From the NCBI RefSeq assembly GCF_000416235.1, contig NZ_ATLO01000028.1, positions 62,001-126,000 of the forward strand: DNA of 64,000 nucleotides, written 5' to 3'. The stretch is from Pseudomonas sp. CFII64. Its GTDB lineage: Bacteria > Pseudomonadota > Gammaproteobacteria > Pseudomonadales > Pseudomonadaceae. Position numbers and translations under genes: made by a program. Shown one piece after another: positions 27,384 through 36,929 of this stretch (position 1 is its first letter; every line of letters begins with the position of its first letter). The notes beneath the pieces were generated by a model that had not been told where the DNA came from, did not search any database, and worked only from the letters and a program-made list of their open reading frames with translations.

Positions 27384-28596
27384 AGCGCTAATCGACCGCA
27401 TTGACGAGGCATACTGCCTGAATTTTCTTGCGCGCATGGTGCAGCACAAAAGCTACAGCGCCACCCCCGAAGAACGGCAATTGGCCGAGTACATGGCGGG
27501 GCAAATGCGCGAGCTTGGTCTGGACGCTGAACTGATGCCGGTTCCCGGCGAGCGGCTGAATGCCATCGGCACTCTCAAGGGCCAAGGTGGCGGCCACAGC
27601 CTGCTGTTCAACGGCCACCTGGACACCAACCCGGTGACCGAAGGCTGGACCGTAGATCCCTGGGGTGGAAAGATTGACGACGAGTTCATCTACGGCATCG
27701 GCGTCTCCAACATGAAGGCGGGTGACGCCGCCTATTTCTGCGCGCTTAAAACCCTCATCGATGCAGGCATCAAGCTCAAGGGCGATGTAATTCTCACCTA
27801 CGTGGTGGGCGAATTGCAGGGTGGCATCGGGACCATTGCGGCCATCGAGCAAGGTGTGAAGGCTGACTACTTCATTAACTCCGAACCCACCGACCTGCAG
27901 GCCGTTACCCTGCATGTGGGCTCCTTGATGTTTGTCATTGAGCTGACTGGCGATACCCGTCATCTGTCTAAACGCGAGGAGGCCGTAGACGTCATCACCG
28001 CCGCCGTGCAACTGATTCCACAGATCAACGGCATCACATTCAGCGGTGCACGCTCGCCGGAACACGCCAAAGTCAATCGTGGCCACATTGGTGTAGTCCG
28101 TGGCGCCCTGGGTCGCGATCTTGAAGAATGGCGTCCGCCACAGGTTGCGGACTTCCTGCGTTTGCGCGGTTCGGCGCGCTACACCCCAGGCCAAACGGTG
28201 GAGTCAGTGCTAGCCGATTTGCAGCATCTGCTGGACCAGCTCTGCGAGCAATTTCCCGGTCTGCAGGCAACCCTGATCAATGACAGTCACAACCAGCCGC
28301 TGATGCCTCCATTCGAGGTGTCCCATGACTCGCTGATCGTCAGGGCCGTCAACGCTGCCTATCTGCAGGTTCGTGGCGAGCCGCAGCCTACCGGCATCAT
28401 CACTCCACCCGCTTATTTCGGCACTGACGCTGCACACTTTTACCAGCGCCTGGGTATGCAAGGCGTGGTCTGCGGGCCGGGCGGCAAGTTCAACACCATG
28501 CCGGACGAGCGCGTGCACGTACGCGATTACCTGGACATGGTGCGCGTCTACATTCTGGCCATTCTCAGCGTTTGCGAAGTTGCCGGAGAACTCTGA
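27373..28596 (+). CDS. M20-family metallopeptidase/deacylase (second in operon)
   Basis: 407 residues of the ArgE/DapE/CPG2 superfamily. Motifs: LLFNGHLDTNPVTEGW (first metal-site His/Asp), GIGVSNMKAGDA (bridging Asp; the family usually has G-x-x-D-M-K, and here Asn replaces that Asp), VGELQGGIG (Glu followed by Leu where Glu is usual) and CGPGGKFNTMPDERV near the end. The metal site is therefore altered at two positions compared with the upstream M20 enzyme, so catalytic competence or specificity may differ. The ATG at 27373 overlaps the ATPase stop by 11 bases and has a GGAG site. Confidence 0.82.
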   Translation: MTPEALIDRIDEAYCLNFLARMVQHKSYSATPEERQLAEYMAGQMRELGLDAELMPVPGERLNAIGTLKGQGGGHSLLFNGHLDTNPVTEGWTVDPWGGKIDDEFIYGIGVSNMKAGDAAYFCALKTLIDAGIKLKGDVILTYVVGELQGGIGTIAAIEQGVKADYFINSEPTDLQAVTLHVGSLMFVIELTGDTRHLSKREEAVDVITAAVQLIPQINGITFSGARSPEHAKVNRGHIGVVRGALGRDLEEWRPPQVADFLRLRGSARYTPGQTVESVLADLQHLLDQLCEQFPGLQATLINDSHNQPLMPPFEVSHDSLIVRAVNAAYLQVRGEPQPTGIITPPAYFGTDAAHFYQRLGMQGVVCGPGGKFNTMPDERVHVRDYLDMVRVYILAILSVCEVAGEL

Positions 28597-28689
28597 ACTT
28601 ATAAATAAAAGGCAGGGATGCCAATAATAAAAAACAGCACGTCTACTCCTTCACCATCTGCTGATTATTACTTGATAAGGGTACTCACC

Positions 28690-29937
28690 ATGCGGTCAAC
28701 TTTCATGTTTGGCAGTGCAACGCTGTGCGCGGCAATTTCAGGCGCAGCGTTCGGGGATGACATTCTCAGCAATCCGTTTTTCAAAGACAGCACCACTCAG
28801 GTTGTCGCGCGTAACTTCTATTTCAATCGCGATTTCCGTAATGCAGCGCCCAACGCGCAGAGCTATCGCGAAGAGTGGGCGCAGGGCTTCATCGGTACAT
28901 TCACTTCGGGCTTCACCCCTGGGACCGTTGGCTTTGGTGTTGATGCAATCGGCCTTTACGGCATGAAGCTCGACAGCAGCTCTGACCGAATTGGCAGCGG
29001 CCTGCTGCCCAGCAGCGGTAATCACGTGGCTGGTGTCGACCACGCTGCGGATGATTATTCGCGGGCCGCCGGTGCGGTAAAAATCAGGGTTTCAAAGACC
29101 GTGCTCAAATACGGTCAGCAAACCCTCAACTTGCCGGTTTATTCCACTGGTGATAGTCGTCTGTTGCCAGAGACCACCGAAGGTTTCTACTTGAGCAGTA
29201 AGGAAATCGACAATCTAAGAGTGGATGTAGCGCACCTGACGTCCCTGAGTGTCTACAACCAGAGTGCCCATAACGCCGGAGGTATGACAAAAGCCGACGT
29301 ACTGGGTGCCACCTACAACTTCACCCCCAACCTCACCGGCGCACTTTATGCTTCGGATGTCGAAGATCTATGGAAGAAGAAGTACGTGGGGCTCAGTTGG
29401 GTCAAACCGATTGATGCCAAACAGACGTTCTCCACTGATTTTCGCTTCTACAACCAGAAGAGTACCGGGGCGGAAAATGGCGGTGATATCGACAGCAACT
29501 CGTTCAGCATCAAAGGCGCTTACGCCTACGGCTCCCACAAAGTAACCCTGGCCTATCAGGCTATCACCGGTAAAAACGGCTATGTGTTTTACACCGACGG
29601 TGGCAACACCGATTACTTGGCCAACTACGTGCAGTATGCTGAATTCACCCGTGAAGACGAACGCTCGTGGCAAGCCCGCTACGATTTTAACTTCGCCGCC
29701 TTCGGCGTGCCCGGGCTGGACGTCTTCGCCCGCTATATCAAAGGCAACAACATCAGTCTGGCCAGCGGTGCCAGTAACCAGAACGAATGGGAACGCGACC
29801 TGGAAGCTGCTTATGTAATCCAGAGCGGACCAATGAAAAACCTCTCGTTCCGGGTGCGTCAGGCGACCTATCGCAACTCGTTCAATGGCGATATCGATGA
29901 CGTGAGGTTTATCACACAGTACCCGATCAATCTCTAA
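28690..29937 (+). CDS. OprD-family outer-membrane porin
   Basis: 415 residues: signal peptide (MFGSATLCAAISGAAFG), then the OprD opening FKDSTTQVVARNFYFNRDFRN and QGFIGTFTSGFTPGTVGFGVDAIGLYG, ending with the barrel strand DVRFITQYPINL. These are substrate-specific 18-strand channels. As the last gene of the peptide/acyl-amino-acid uptake operon it probably carries the same substrate across the outer membrane. The start at 28690 is placed by the signal peptide; a GC hairpin follows at 29946. Confidence 0.92.
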   Translation: MRSTFMFGSATLCAAISGAAFGDDILSNPFFKDSTTQVVARNFYFNRDFRNAAPNAQSYREEWAQGFIGTFTSGFTPGTVGFGVDAIGLYGMKLDSSSDRIGSGLLPSSGNHVAGVDHAADDYSRAAGAVKIRVSKTVLKYGQQTLNLPVYSTGDSRLLPETTEGFYLSSKEIDNLRVDVAHLTSLSVYNQSAHNAGGMTKADVLGATYNFTPNLTGALYASDVEDLWKKKYVGLSWVKPIDAKQTFSTDFRFYNQKSTGAENGGDIDSNSFSIKGAYAYGSHKVTLAYQAITGKNGYVFYTDGGNTDYLANYVQYAEFTREDERSWQARYDFNFAAFGVPGLDVFARYIKGNNISLASGASNQNEWERDLEAAYVIQSGPMKNLSFRVRQATYRNSFNGDIDDVRFITQYPINL

Positions 29938-29945
29938 AACGAAGA

Positions 29946-29975
29946 CCCGGCTGCGTGTGCGGCCGGGGCTTTCTC
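29946..29975 (+). terminator. Rho-independent-like terminator of the uptake operon
   Basis: CCCGGC and GCCGGG form a perfect 6-bp GC stem around a 10-base loop, followed by GGCTTTCTCC, nine bases after the OprD stop. The U-tract is short. Confidence 0.6.
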
Positions 29976-30019
29976 CTGCTAATGCGACCCGGATCACCGG
30001 TGAAGTGCATGTATCCGGC

Positions 30020-30712
30020 TCACTCGCCGACGTGCGTCACCAAATGATCATGCATCGCCTGCTCTGCACCGCTGGCATCGCCTTGCTTGATGAACTTGAG
30101 GATTTCCTCATGTTCAGCGATGGTCAGTTCGCGGGCCTTGGCTCTGAGCATTTCCTGGCGATAATCAGCCATCCATTCAAGAATGGCGCGGGATATTGCC
30201 GAATAGATGGGGTTGCCGGAAATACGCGCGATTTCACCGTGGAACTCCATATCGATGGTAATGAAGTCCGGGCTGTCTTTTAGCTTGTGCATGTTGGCGA
30301 CGATGGCTTCCAAGCGGGAGATGTCCGCTGGTGAGGCCTTCTGTGCGGCAATTTTGACCAGGCCGGTCTCAAAAAATGTCCGTGCCTGACGAAGGTGGTC
30401 GACATTGGATGCCGAGCTCGACAACAAATGGCGTGCCGCGAGATCGATCTGGCCAATCATCGAGTGCATGTCGACCTGGCCGACTTTGGCCCGCTCGCCA
30501 TGCTGGATAGTGATCATGCCCATGCCCGCCAGACGCTGCATTGCTTCACGAACCACCGGGCGCCCTACTCCGAATGTCTCCATGAGTTCTCGCTCGGCGG
30601 GCATTTGATCGCCAGGCTGAAGATTGTCTTCCTCGATCAGGCTAAGCAGCTGCTCAAAGACTACATCGGAGAGCTTCTTGCGTTGAATCAGGCGCTTTTT
30701 AATCTCGGGCAT
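30020..30712 (-). CDS. GntR/FadR-subfamily regulator, NanR-like
   Basis: 230 residues: a winged helix-turn-helix (ERELMETFGVGRPVVREAMQRLAGMGMI) and an all-helical FCD effector domain (from about residue 95; metal/ligand residues in DMEFHGEIAR and the final HDHLVTH). The HGERAKV segment after the wing is shared with the sialic-acid repressor NanR, whose operators are GGTATA repeats. It lies downstream of, and in the same direction as, the six-gene D-apionate-type operon (147-base gap) and is its most likely regulator; a GTATAC/GGTATG pair stands upstream of the operon's first gene. Confidence 0.85.
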   Translation of the reverse strand: MPEIKKRLIQRKKLSDVVFEQLLSLIEEDNLQPGDQMPAERELMETFGVGRPVVREAMQRLAGMGMITIQHGERAKVGQVDMHSMIGQIDLAARHLLSSSASNVDHLRQARTFFETGLVKIAAQKASPADISRLEAIVANMHKLKDSPDFITIDMEFHGEIARISGNPIYSAISRAILEWMADYRQEMLRAKARELTIAEHEEILKFIKQGDASGAEQAMHDHLVTHVGE

Positions 30713-30859
30713 TGCGAAAAGTAGCTCCAGGCAAAGGCATGACGGTAGACACGACGGCCACCATTATAAGCCAGCCTTGAGCACAGCATTGCAGTCAATC
30801 ACCACCCGGCCCTGTAGAAACCGTATCTGGCCGAGTGGTGTCAGGCCTGACTAACTGGA

Positions 30860-31735
30860 TCAAGCCGCGTCAGCTTTGACCTTGCGCACGGCGTCAATTT
30901 TCAGCATGCGCGCAATGATGAGGTCCAGTTCTTCCTCATCAAAAATGCTTTTCCAGTCGGGTTTGATGATCTTTTCGCGGCCGTAGTCGATGGCAATCAT
31001 GCATGCATCGGAGAACGGATTGGTGCTGCGAAATGCAACGGCCAGGGCAATCTGGATATGCCCGTAAAGCATGGCTTTTGCAGCGGCTTCGGGAACGCCG
31101 ATGCGGTTGATGGTTTCATCCAGCGCTTCTTTCATGAAGGTGCCGACCATACAAGCGACTGTCTCCACCAGAGTGGGCTCAAGATACGCCAATTGTTTGA
31201 CCGTCACCCAATGCACGACACCGACCGGCCCGTACATGACCGCGATGATGTTGGCCAATTCCGAACGCTGTTTATCATTGCCGCTTTCAAATGCCGCGCA
31301 AACGTCCTGCACGGCGGCATTTCCGCCGAAGGCATCGGCATGTTCTTCTTTGGTGGTGCGCTCCAGAAATACCGAAGGATGGCAGGGATGCGCGACCGCT
31401 TGATGGATGTTTTCCCGTTGCGCCAACAAACCCGCGTAAGAAGCGGCTGGATCAAGGGTCAGCAAAATCGCCCCGCTTTTCATCTGCGGCACGATTTGCG
31501 CTGAAACGGTCTCAAGGGCGATATCCGGAACAGCAAGGATCACCACGTCGGCTTGTGGCACCACTTCATTGGTGACGGAAAGTTCGCGTCCTGCCGCCAC
31601 GATTTGTTCCTGCGCTCGCGGCAAGTTCTCGCAGTAGGTCACGCTGTAATGACTGGTTTGCAGATTGGCGGAAATGCGCATGCCCATCTTGCCGCCAGCG
31701 CCAACAATGGCAATTTTCTTGAGTTCGTATGTCAT
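30860..31735 (-). CDS. apnO: Probable D-apionate oxidoisomerase (PGDH_C dehydrogenase)
   Basis: 291 residues: an NAD-binding Rossmann domain (KKIAIVGAGGKMGMRISANL, then VVILAVPDIAL) and a C-terminal 6-phosphogluconate-dehydrogenase-like domain (PGDH_C). D-apionate oxidoisomerases, which turn D-apionate into 3-oxo-isoapionate, belong to this family. The assignment relies strongly on context: the upstream genes encode exactly the enzymes needed to take 3-oxo-isoapionate to D-erythrose 4-phosphate. The start at 31735 has GAGGAG, and the gap to the upstream stop is four bases. Another branched or acidic sugar substrate remains possible. Confidence 0.7.
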   Translation of the reverse strand: MTYELKKIAIVGAGGKMGMRISANLQTSHYSVTYCENLPRAQEQIVAAGRELSVTNEVVPQADVVILAVPDIALETVSAQIVPQMKSGAILLTLDPAASYAGLLAQRENIHQAVAHPCHPSVFLERTTKEEHADAFGGNAAVQDVCAAFESGNDKQRSELANIIAVMYGPVGVVHWVTVKQLAYLEPTLVETVACMVGTFMKEALDETINRIGVPEAAAKAMLYGHIQIALAVAFRSTNPFSDACMIAIDYGREKIIKPDWKSIFDEEELDLIIARMLKIDAVRKVKADAA

Positions 31736-31739
31736 GGGG

Positions 31740-32546
31740 TCACTCCTCACTCTGTTTTGTATTTAGATAGTTCAGGTTGTGTCGAGTCCATTGATCTTCG
31801 AGCGCGCAGGTAGTCGCCGCATCCTGCTGCCAGGGCAGCCAGTGCTCGATGATCTGATTGATCTGTCGTTCGTTCGGCCGAACCCTGGCTTTCATGTAGT
31901 CGTAGTCCAGCAACCCCTCGCCCATCGGGCAGCCGGCGAAGGTGAAGCCGACCCAACCGTCGCGCCGGGAAAAACTGAAATCCTTGACGTGCAGGTTCAG
32001 CACCCGATTGGCCGTCATGTCGATGACCTGGGTCGGGTGCTCAAGCGCCGCAACACAGTTGCCGGGGTCAAGACAAATGCCCAGCCATGGGCTATCAACC
32101 CGTTCGACCGCATCAAGAATGGTGCGGGTCGGAACCTGTTCATAGGTTTCCAGGGCGAGCTTGACGTTTTGCTCGACAAACGCCGGCATGATCGCCTCCA
32201 GCAGCGCGAAAGCCTGATTCGGCGTCGGCTTGCTGGTGTTGCTGTTGAACATGCTGCGCAGCAGACGAGCATCGAGAATCGCTGCGTATTCAAGGTATTT
32301 GCGCAGATGGGACGTTTCCAGTCCGCGCGTGCCCAGCTCCAGTGTCAGGCCAAGCGCGTCGGCTTGCTGCTTCAGGTCACGAAGTTGACTGACCGAAAAA
32401 GTTTCCAGCCCTTTGTAGTCGCATATCTGGAAAACAGTCGCGCCCAGCGCTGCGGTCTGTTCCAGCATCGCGGGCAGATCGAGCGGATTTGCCACCCGCT
32501 CGCTGGCGCGCCAGAAGAACGAATAGGTGCTCAGGCCGATTGCCAT
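31740..32546 (-). CDS. oiaC: Probable 3-oxo-isoapionate decarboxylase (xylose-isomerase-like TIM barrel)
   Basis: 268 residues of the AP-endonuclease-2/xylose-isomerase-like TIM-barrel family. Candidate metal-binding positions are the Glu in KLALETYEQV, the Asp/Asn in ICLDPGNCVA, the His in LNLHVKDF and the late Glu in CALEDQW. In the D-apionate pathway an enzyme of this fold decarboxylates 3-oxo-isoapionate to L-erythrulose, which fits the dehydrogenase downstream and the erythrulose enzymes upstream. It overlaps the upstream isomerase gene by 16 bases. By sequence alone it could also be an epimerase of the same fold. Confidence 0.65.
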   Translation of the reverse strand: MAIGLSTYSFFWRASERVANPLDLPAMLEQTAALGATVFQICDYKGLETFSVSQLRDLKQQADALGLTLELGTRGLETSHLRKYLEYAAILDARLLRSMFNSNTSKPTPNQAFALLEAIMPAFVEQNVKLALETYEQVPTRTILDAVERVDSPWLGICLDPGNCVAALEHPTQVIDMTANRVLNLHVKDFSFSRRDGWVGFTFAGCPMGEGLLDYDYMKARVRPNERQINQIIEHWLPWQQDAATTCALEDQWTRHNLNYLNTKQSEE

Positions 32547-33343
32547 TGGACGCCCTCCTCTATCGATGCCAACCGTGACTGCGCCAGCGACCGCGCTTCA
32601 CCGAGAATCGCTGCAAAGGCTTCGGGTTCGTGGGCAAAACGGCCGAGAAACAGGCCATCGACGTGATCACCGAGCCGCGTCAGCAGGCCCGGCCCGGCGC
32701 TGCCGCCATAAATCACCCGGGTATTTTGCAAGTCGGTATCGATGCAGTGCTGACGCAGCGCCGTGCACACCGCGCCGATGTACTGTGGGGATGCGGGTTG
32801 TGCCGCACCAATCGCCCACTGGGGTTCGTAAGCAACGACCAAATCACCCGACAGACCCGCGCCTTGAGCGCGGTCCAAAGCCGCAGTGAGTTGTTGCGCG
32901 CACAGTCTGGCGGCCTCGGCGGGCAAACATTGACGGTCTTCGCCAATGCACAACACCGGAATCAAGCCATTGCGCCAGGCGGCTGCGGTTTTGTCGGCAA
33001 TCTGCCGGTCGCTTTCGGCAAAATACCGACGGCGCTCGGCATGGCCGATTTCCACCACGTTGCAGCCCATCTCCTTGAGGACTTCGGGGCTCACTTCCCC
33101 GGTATAGGCGCCCTTGTCTTCCCAAAACAGATTCTGCGCACCCACCAGTGCCAACCCTTCAAATATTTCCAGAGCAGGAGCCAGCATCGGAAAGCTGGGG
33201 ATCACAAACACCTGGACCTGGCCATTGCGCACACTCGGCTCTTGCTCCAGCAGCGCCGCAATGGATTGGCACCATTGCAGAGTCTGCTGGTAGCCGAAAT
33301 ACATCTTCAGGCTAACGCCCAGCGTGACGATGGGCGCGTTCAT
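32531..33343 (-). CDS. lerI: Triosephosphate-isomerase-like protein, probable L-erythrulose-1-phosphate isomerase
   Basis: 270 residues with all TIM catalytic positions: the lysine in GVSLKMYFG (Asn of the usual N-x-K is Ser here), the histidine in [11 protein letters not shown], the glutamate in [10 protein letters not shown] and the phosphate loop YGGSAGPG. Length and divergence from housekeeping TIM, together with the dihydroxyacetone-kinase-like and RpiB-like neighbours, point to L-erythrulose-1-phosphate isomerase, which yields D-erythrulose 4-phosphate. The start overlaps the upstream stop by four bases (ATGA at 33340-33343). Confidence 0.75.
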   Translation of the reverse strand: MNAPIVTLGVSLKMYFGYQQTLQWCQSIAALLEQEPSVRNGQVQVFVIPSFPMLAPALEIFEGLALVGAQNLFWEDKGAYTGEVSPEVLKEMGCNVVEIGHAERRRYFAESDRQIADKTAAAWRNGLIPVLCIGEDRQCLPAEAARLCAQQLTAALDRAQGAGLSGDLVVAYEPQWAIGAAQPASPQYIGAVCTALRQHCIDTDLQNTRVIYGGSAGPGLLTRLGDHVDGLFLGRFAHEPEAFAAILGEARSLAQSRLASIEEGVQWQSA

Positions 33344-33810
33344 CGGGCGCTGACTCGCTCGTAGTCGTTCAACGTCTGCACTTTTTGCGCAGAAGCCGAG
33401 CCCTCGTCAAAGCGATAAGTCAGCCATTCTTTGAGCAGACGGCGCGCGAGTTCCAGGCCGATGACGCGCTGGCCGAATGTCAGCACCTGAGCGTTATTGC
33501 TCAAAATGGCACGTTCCACGGAAAAACTGTCGTGGGCGGTCACTGCGCGGATGCCGTGCACCTTGTTCGCGGCAATGGCGACACCCAGGCCGGTGCCGCA
33601 GATCAACAGCGCCCGGTCTGCATCGCCGGCGGCGACCATCTCGGCTGCGGCGATGGCGACCAATGGGTAGGACGTATGGCTTTGGCTGTCCACGCCCACA
33701 TCCTTGACCAATTCCACCAACGGATTGCTGAGCAAATCACGCTTGAGCGCTTCTTTGTATTCAAAGCCGGCGTCGTCACAGCCGATCACGATTCGTAGTT
33801 TGTCACTCAT
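33340..33810 (-). CDS. derI: RpiB/LacAB-family isomerase, probable D-erythrulose-4-phosphate isomerase
   Basis: 156 residues of the ribose-5-phosphate isomerase B family. It has [16 protein letters not shown] at the start (Cys-Asp-Asp near the phosphate site) and [19 protein letters not shown] (catalytic Cys and the phosphate-binding loop). In the erythritol/apionate pathways an RpiB homologue converts D-erythrulose 4-phosphate to D-erythrose 4-phosphate, which enters the pentose-phosphate pathway. The ATG at 33810 is preferred over an open extension inside the kinase gene; it overlaps that gene by eight bases. Confidence 0.75.
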   Translation of the reverse strand: MSDKLRIVIGCDDAGFEYKEALKRDLLSNPLVELVKDVGVDSQSHTSYPLVAIAAAEMVAAGDADRALLICGTGLGVAIAANKVHGIRAVTAHDSFSVERAILSNNAQVLTFGQRVIGLELARRLLKEWLTYRFDEGSASAQKVQTLNDYERVSAR

Positions 33811-35569
33811 GGACTGTCTCCTTGATGCGGCTGGAAGCGGCAGGCGCGCCAGCCAGCATTGCCGGCTTGATCGCATTGATAATCAGGGAAAGGGAAAACG
33901 CGCCGGCGTCGACAGTGCCCAGGCTTTTTTCTGCCAACGGCCGGGCGCGACCGATCCTGGGGCGCAATTGAGCGGTATCGGCGGCGGCTTGTTCGGCAAC
34001 TCCGGCTGCGATGTTCCAGGCTTCCGGCAGTTCCAGACCTTGCGCAGCAGAGTCCACCAGTGATTGGGAGAACGGCACGAGGACGTCGACCAGCGTCTTG
34101 TCGCCCACTTGGGCTTTGCCGAAATGCATGATGCCTTCGCTGGCCTTGCGGATTCCCTCGGCCACCGATGACGCGTCCGGGCTGCGCACATCGCCAAGAG
34201 AATTGCCCAGCGCAGTCAGTGCAACGCCCCAGATCGCTCCGGACGTCCCCCCCGCCTTGTCCGCCCAGGCATCGGCGGCAAAACGCAGGACTGTGCCGGC
34301 GCCTGCGCCCAATTCCAGGACTTCGTAGGCTTTGGCCACTGCTGCACATACGCCGCGCTGCATACCGATGCCATGGTCGCCATCACCGGCGACGGCATCG
34401 ATGCGGCCTAACTCGTCGACATGGGTCAAAACCGTGTGCTTTGCGATATCCAGGACTTGCACCACGCAGCGTGCCGAACGTTTGGATCGGGCACTGGCCT
34501 GAGGAATGATTTGCTGCTCGGTGGGTTGCAAGTCGAGTTCATTCAAGGCTTCGGCAATTTGCAGACTGCCCTTGCGGTAAGCCGGTGTTGAGGTGGGAGC
34601 GCGCCAGAAGCGTTCCAGCTCGTCGTCGAGCCAGCACAAGGTCAGCGAGACGCCGGCCATGTCGAAACTGGTGACCAGTTCGCCCACTTCCGGCTCGATC
34701 ACCATCAGCCCGACGTTGGCCAGCAACTGCGCCACACGCCGGTAAACCACGAACAGTTCTTCGTACTTGACGCTGCCCAACCCATTGAGGATTACCGCAA
34801 CTCGCTGGCCTTGAGGTTGAGTGACGCCTATCGGCAATTCCTTGAGCAGCTCACCGACCAGCAATTCAGCCAGTTCATCAGCCGTTGGCACCGGACCCTC
34901 ATCGATACCCGGCTCACCGTGAATACCCATGCCCAACGCCATCTTGCCGAGGGGCACTTCGAATAACGGCTGTTCCGCGCCCGGCAAGGTGCAGCCGGAA
35001 AAGGCCACGCCCAGCGAGCGGGTTCTCTCGTTGGCATGCCGCGCGATGCGCACGACGTCGGTGAACCCATAACCTGCTTCTGCCGCTGCACTCGCCGCCT
35101 TGAAGACCACCAGATCACCGGCGATGCCGCGTCTTTTGTGAATCTCTTCAACTGCCGCGCTGGAAATATCGTCGGTCACCGCGATGACTTCGCAGGGAAT
35201 GCCTTCAGCGTTGAGACGGTCTTTGGCCAGGCCAAAGTGCAGGACATCTCCCGCATAGTTGCCATAGCCAAGCAGAACACCGCCGCCGCGCTGGGCCAGT
35301 TTGGCGACGCCGTAGATCTGCTGCGCCGAAGGCGATGCGAATAGATTGCCCATGACTGCGGCGTGAGCCAGGCCTTGTCCGACCAGCCCGGCGAACGCGG
35401 GATAGTGGCCGGAGCCGCCACCAATGACGACGGCTACGCTGCCTTCAGTGCTGCGAGTATTGCGCACCACGCCACCGGGGACCTGGCGCACCATACTCGC
35501 GTGAGCGGCGACAAACCCTTCGACAAGCTCGCCGGCAAACGCAGAAGGCTGATTGAATAAACGAGTCAT
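33803..35569 (-). CDS. lerK: Fused DhaK-DhaL kinase, probable L-erythrulose 1-kinase
   Basis: 588 residues: an N-terminal DhaK domain ([31 protein letters not shown], and the substrate-linking histidine in [13 protein letters not shown]) and a C-terminal DhaL ATP domain ([15 protein letters not shown] with the Mg-binding Asps, GGTSGAIWG). This is the ATP-dependent dihydroxyacetone-kinase layout, also used by L-erythrulose 1-kinases. With lerI- and derI-like genes directly downstream, erythrulose is the better substrate guess. The linker around residues 335-375 is poorly conserved. It starts ten bases after the MFS stop. Confidence 0.8.
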   Translation of the reverse strand: MTRLFNQPSAFAGELVEGFVAAHASMVRQVPGGVVRNTRSTEGSVAVVIGGGSGHYPAFAGLVGQGLAHAAVMGNLFASPSAQQIYGVAKLAQRGGGVLLGYGNYAGDVLHFGLAKDRLNAEGIPCEVIAVTDDISSAAVEEIHKRRGIAGDLVVFKAASAAAEAGYGFTDVVRIARHANERTRSLGVAFSGCTLPGAEQPLFEVPLGKMALGMGIHGEPGIDEGPVPTADELAELLVGELLKELPIGVTQPQGQRVAVILNGLGSVKYEELFVVYRRVAQLLANVGLMVIEPEVGELVTSFDMAGVSLTLCWLDDELERFWRAPTSTPAYRKGSLQIAEALNELDLQPTEQQIIPQASARSKRSARCVVQVLDIAKHTVLTHVDELGRIDAVAGDGDHGIGMQRGVCAAVAKAYEVLELGAGAGTVLRFAADAWADKAGGTSGAIWGVALTALGNSLGDVRSPDASSVAEGIRKASEGIMHFGKAQVGDKTLVDVLVPFSQSLVDSAAQGLELPEAWNIAAGVAEQAAADTAQLRPRIGRARPLAEKSLGTVDAGAFSLSLIINAIKPAMLAGAPAASSRIKETVHE

Positions 35570-35579
35570 TGGAAGCTCC

Positions 35580-36929
35580 TTATTGCTGTGCCGGGCGTGC
35601 TGGCGTCAGCCCATCAACCGATAAACGACGCTGGCTGCCCAGGGCAACCATCAGCACCGCAGACATGAGCATCAAACCGCCAACCACGAACATCGGCACG
35701 GTGTAACTGCCGGTCGATTCCTTGAGCGCGCCGGTGATAAAACCGGCCGAGAACCCGGCAACGTTGCCCACGGTATTGATCAACGCCACTGCGGCTGCGG
35801 CCGATGCGCCAGTCAGAAACTGGGTAGGCAGCGTCCAGAAATTCGGCAGCGCGGCGAAAATAGAGCACGCGGTGATGGTGACGACGGCCACCGTGGCAGT
35901 TGGCGAACCCATCGCCAGCGCCAAGGGAATGCTGACGGCACCGGTCAATGCGGGCAGCGCGATGTGCCAGGTGCGGCAACCGCGGCGTGTTGCGTCCCGG
36001 GACCAGAGGTACAAGGCGACGGCAGCCGGCAAATAAGGAATCGCTGTGATCAGGCCTTTCTCGAACACGGTAAACGTGGTTCCGAACTGCGCCTGGAAGC
36101 CGCCGATGATGGTCGGCAGGAAGAACGCCAGTGCATACAGGCCGTAGATAAAGCCGAAGTAGATGAAACACAGCACCCACACCCGACCATTGAGCATGGC
36201 GCGGCCGACGCTGAGATGGCTGGATTTGGCCTGGGTCTGCTGCTGTTCGGCTTCCAGTTCAGCCACCAGCCATTTTTTCTCTTCCGCGTTCAGCCATTTG
36301 GCCTCGGCAGGACGGTCAACCAGATAGAACCAGGCAATGAACCCGACCAGAATCGCCGGTAGCGATACGCCAAGGAACATCACTCGCCAGCCCGCCAGAC
36401 CAAACAAACCATCGTGACCGATCAACCAGGCCGCCAGCGGCGCGCCGATCACCACGGTCAACGGTTGGGCCAGATAGAACAGCGCCAGAATCTTGCTGCG
36501 ATAGCGTGAAGGCACCCACAGGCTTAAAAACAGGATCGCGCCCGGAAAGAAACCGGCTTCGGCAATCCCCAGCAGGAAGCGCAGCGTGTACAGCCCTTCC
36601 AGACTGCTGACCCAAGTGAACAACAGCGACACGACGCCCCAGGACACCATGATCCGGGCCAGCCACTTGCGCGCGCCGAACTTGTGCAATGCCAGGTTGC
36701 TCGGCACTTCCAGCAGGATGTAGCCGATAAAAAAGATCCCGGATGCAAGGCCGAACTGAGCAATGGTCAGCCCCAGATCCTGGGTCATGCCGTTGGGGCC
36801 AGCGAAGGAAATGGCGGTGCGGTCGAGGAAGTTAATGAAGAACATCAAAGCAACAAACGGAACCAGTCGCAGTGAGATTTTGCGGATAGCTGATTTCTCG
36901 ATACTGGGAGATGCGGAGACCGTGGGCAT
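35580..36929 (-). CDS. MFS transporter, anion:cation symporter (ACS) type
   Basis: 449 residues with 12 membrane helices and a basic cytoplasmic loop in the middle (VDRPAEAKWLNAEEKKWL). The first helix bears NFLDRTAISFAGPNG, typical of the ACS family that carries sugar acids such as galactonate and glucarate. It is the first gene of the operon and would bring in D-apionate or a related acid. The ATG at 36929 has GGAG at seven bases; the earlier ATG at 36947 has no good site. Confidence 0.87.
   Translation of the reverse strand: MPTVSASPSIEKSAIRKISLRLVPFVALMFFINFLDRTAISFAGPNGMTQDLGLTIAQFGLASGIFFIGYILLEVPSNLALHKFGARKWLARIMVSWGVVSLLFTWVSSLEGLYTLRFLLGIAEAGFFPGAILFLSLWVPSRYRSKILALFYLAQPLTVVIGAPLAAWLIGHDGLFGLAGWRVMFLGVSLPAILVGFIAWFYLVDRPAEAKWLNAEEKKWLVAELEAEQQQTQAKSSHLSVGRAMLNGRVWVLCFIYFGFIYGLYALAFFLPTIIGGFQAQFGTTFTVFEKGLITAIPYLPAAVALYLWSRDATRRGCRTWHIALPALTGAVSIPLALAMGSPTATVAVVTITACSIFAALPNFWTLPTQFLTGASAAAAVALINTVGNVAGFSAGFITGALKESTGSYTVPMFVVGGLMLMSAVLMVALGSQRRLSVDGLTPARPAQQ

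Noticed and set aside
31779..32666. 295-codon open frame on the plus strand
   Set aside because: It is antisense to the TIM-barrel decarboxylase and part of the isomerase gene; no domain seen.
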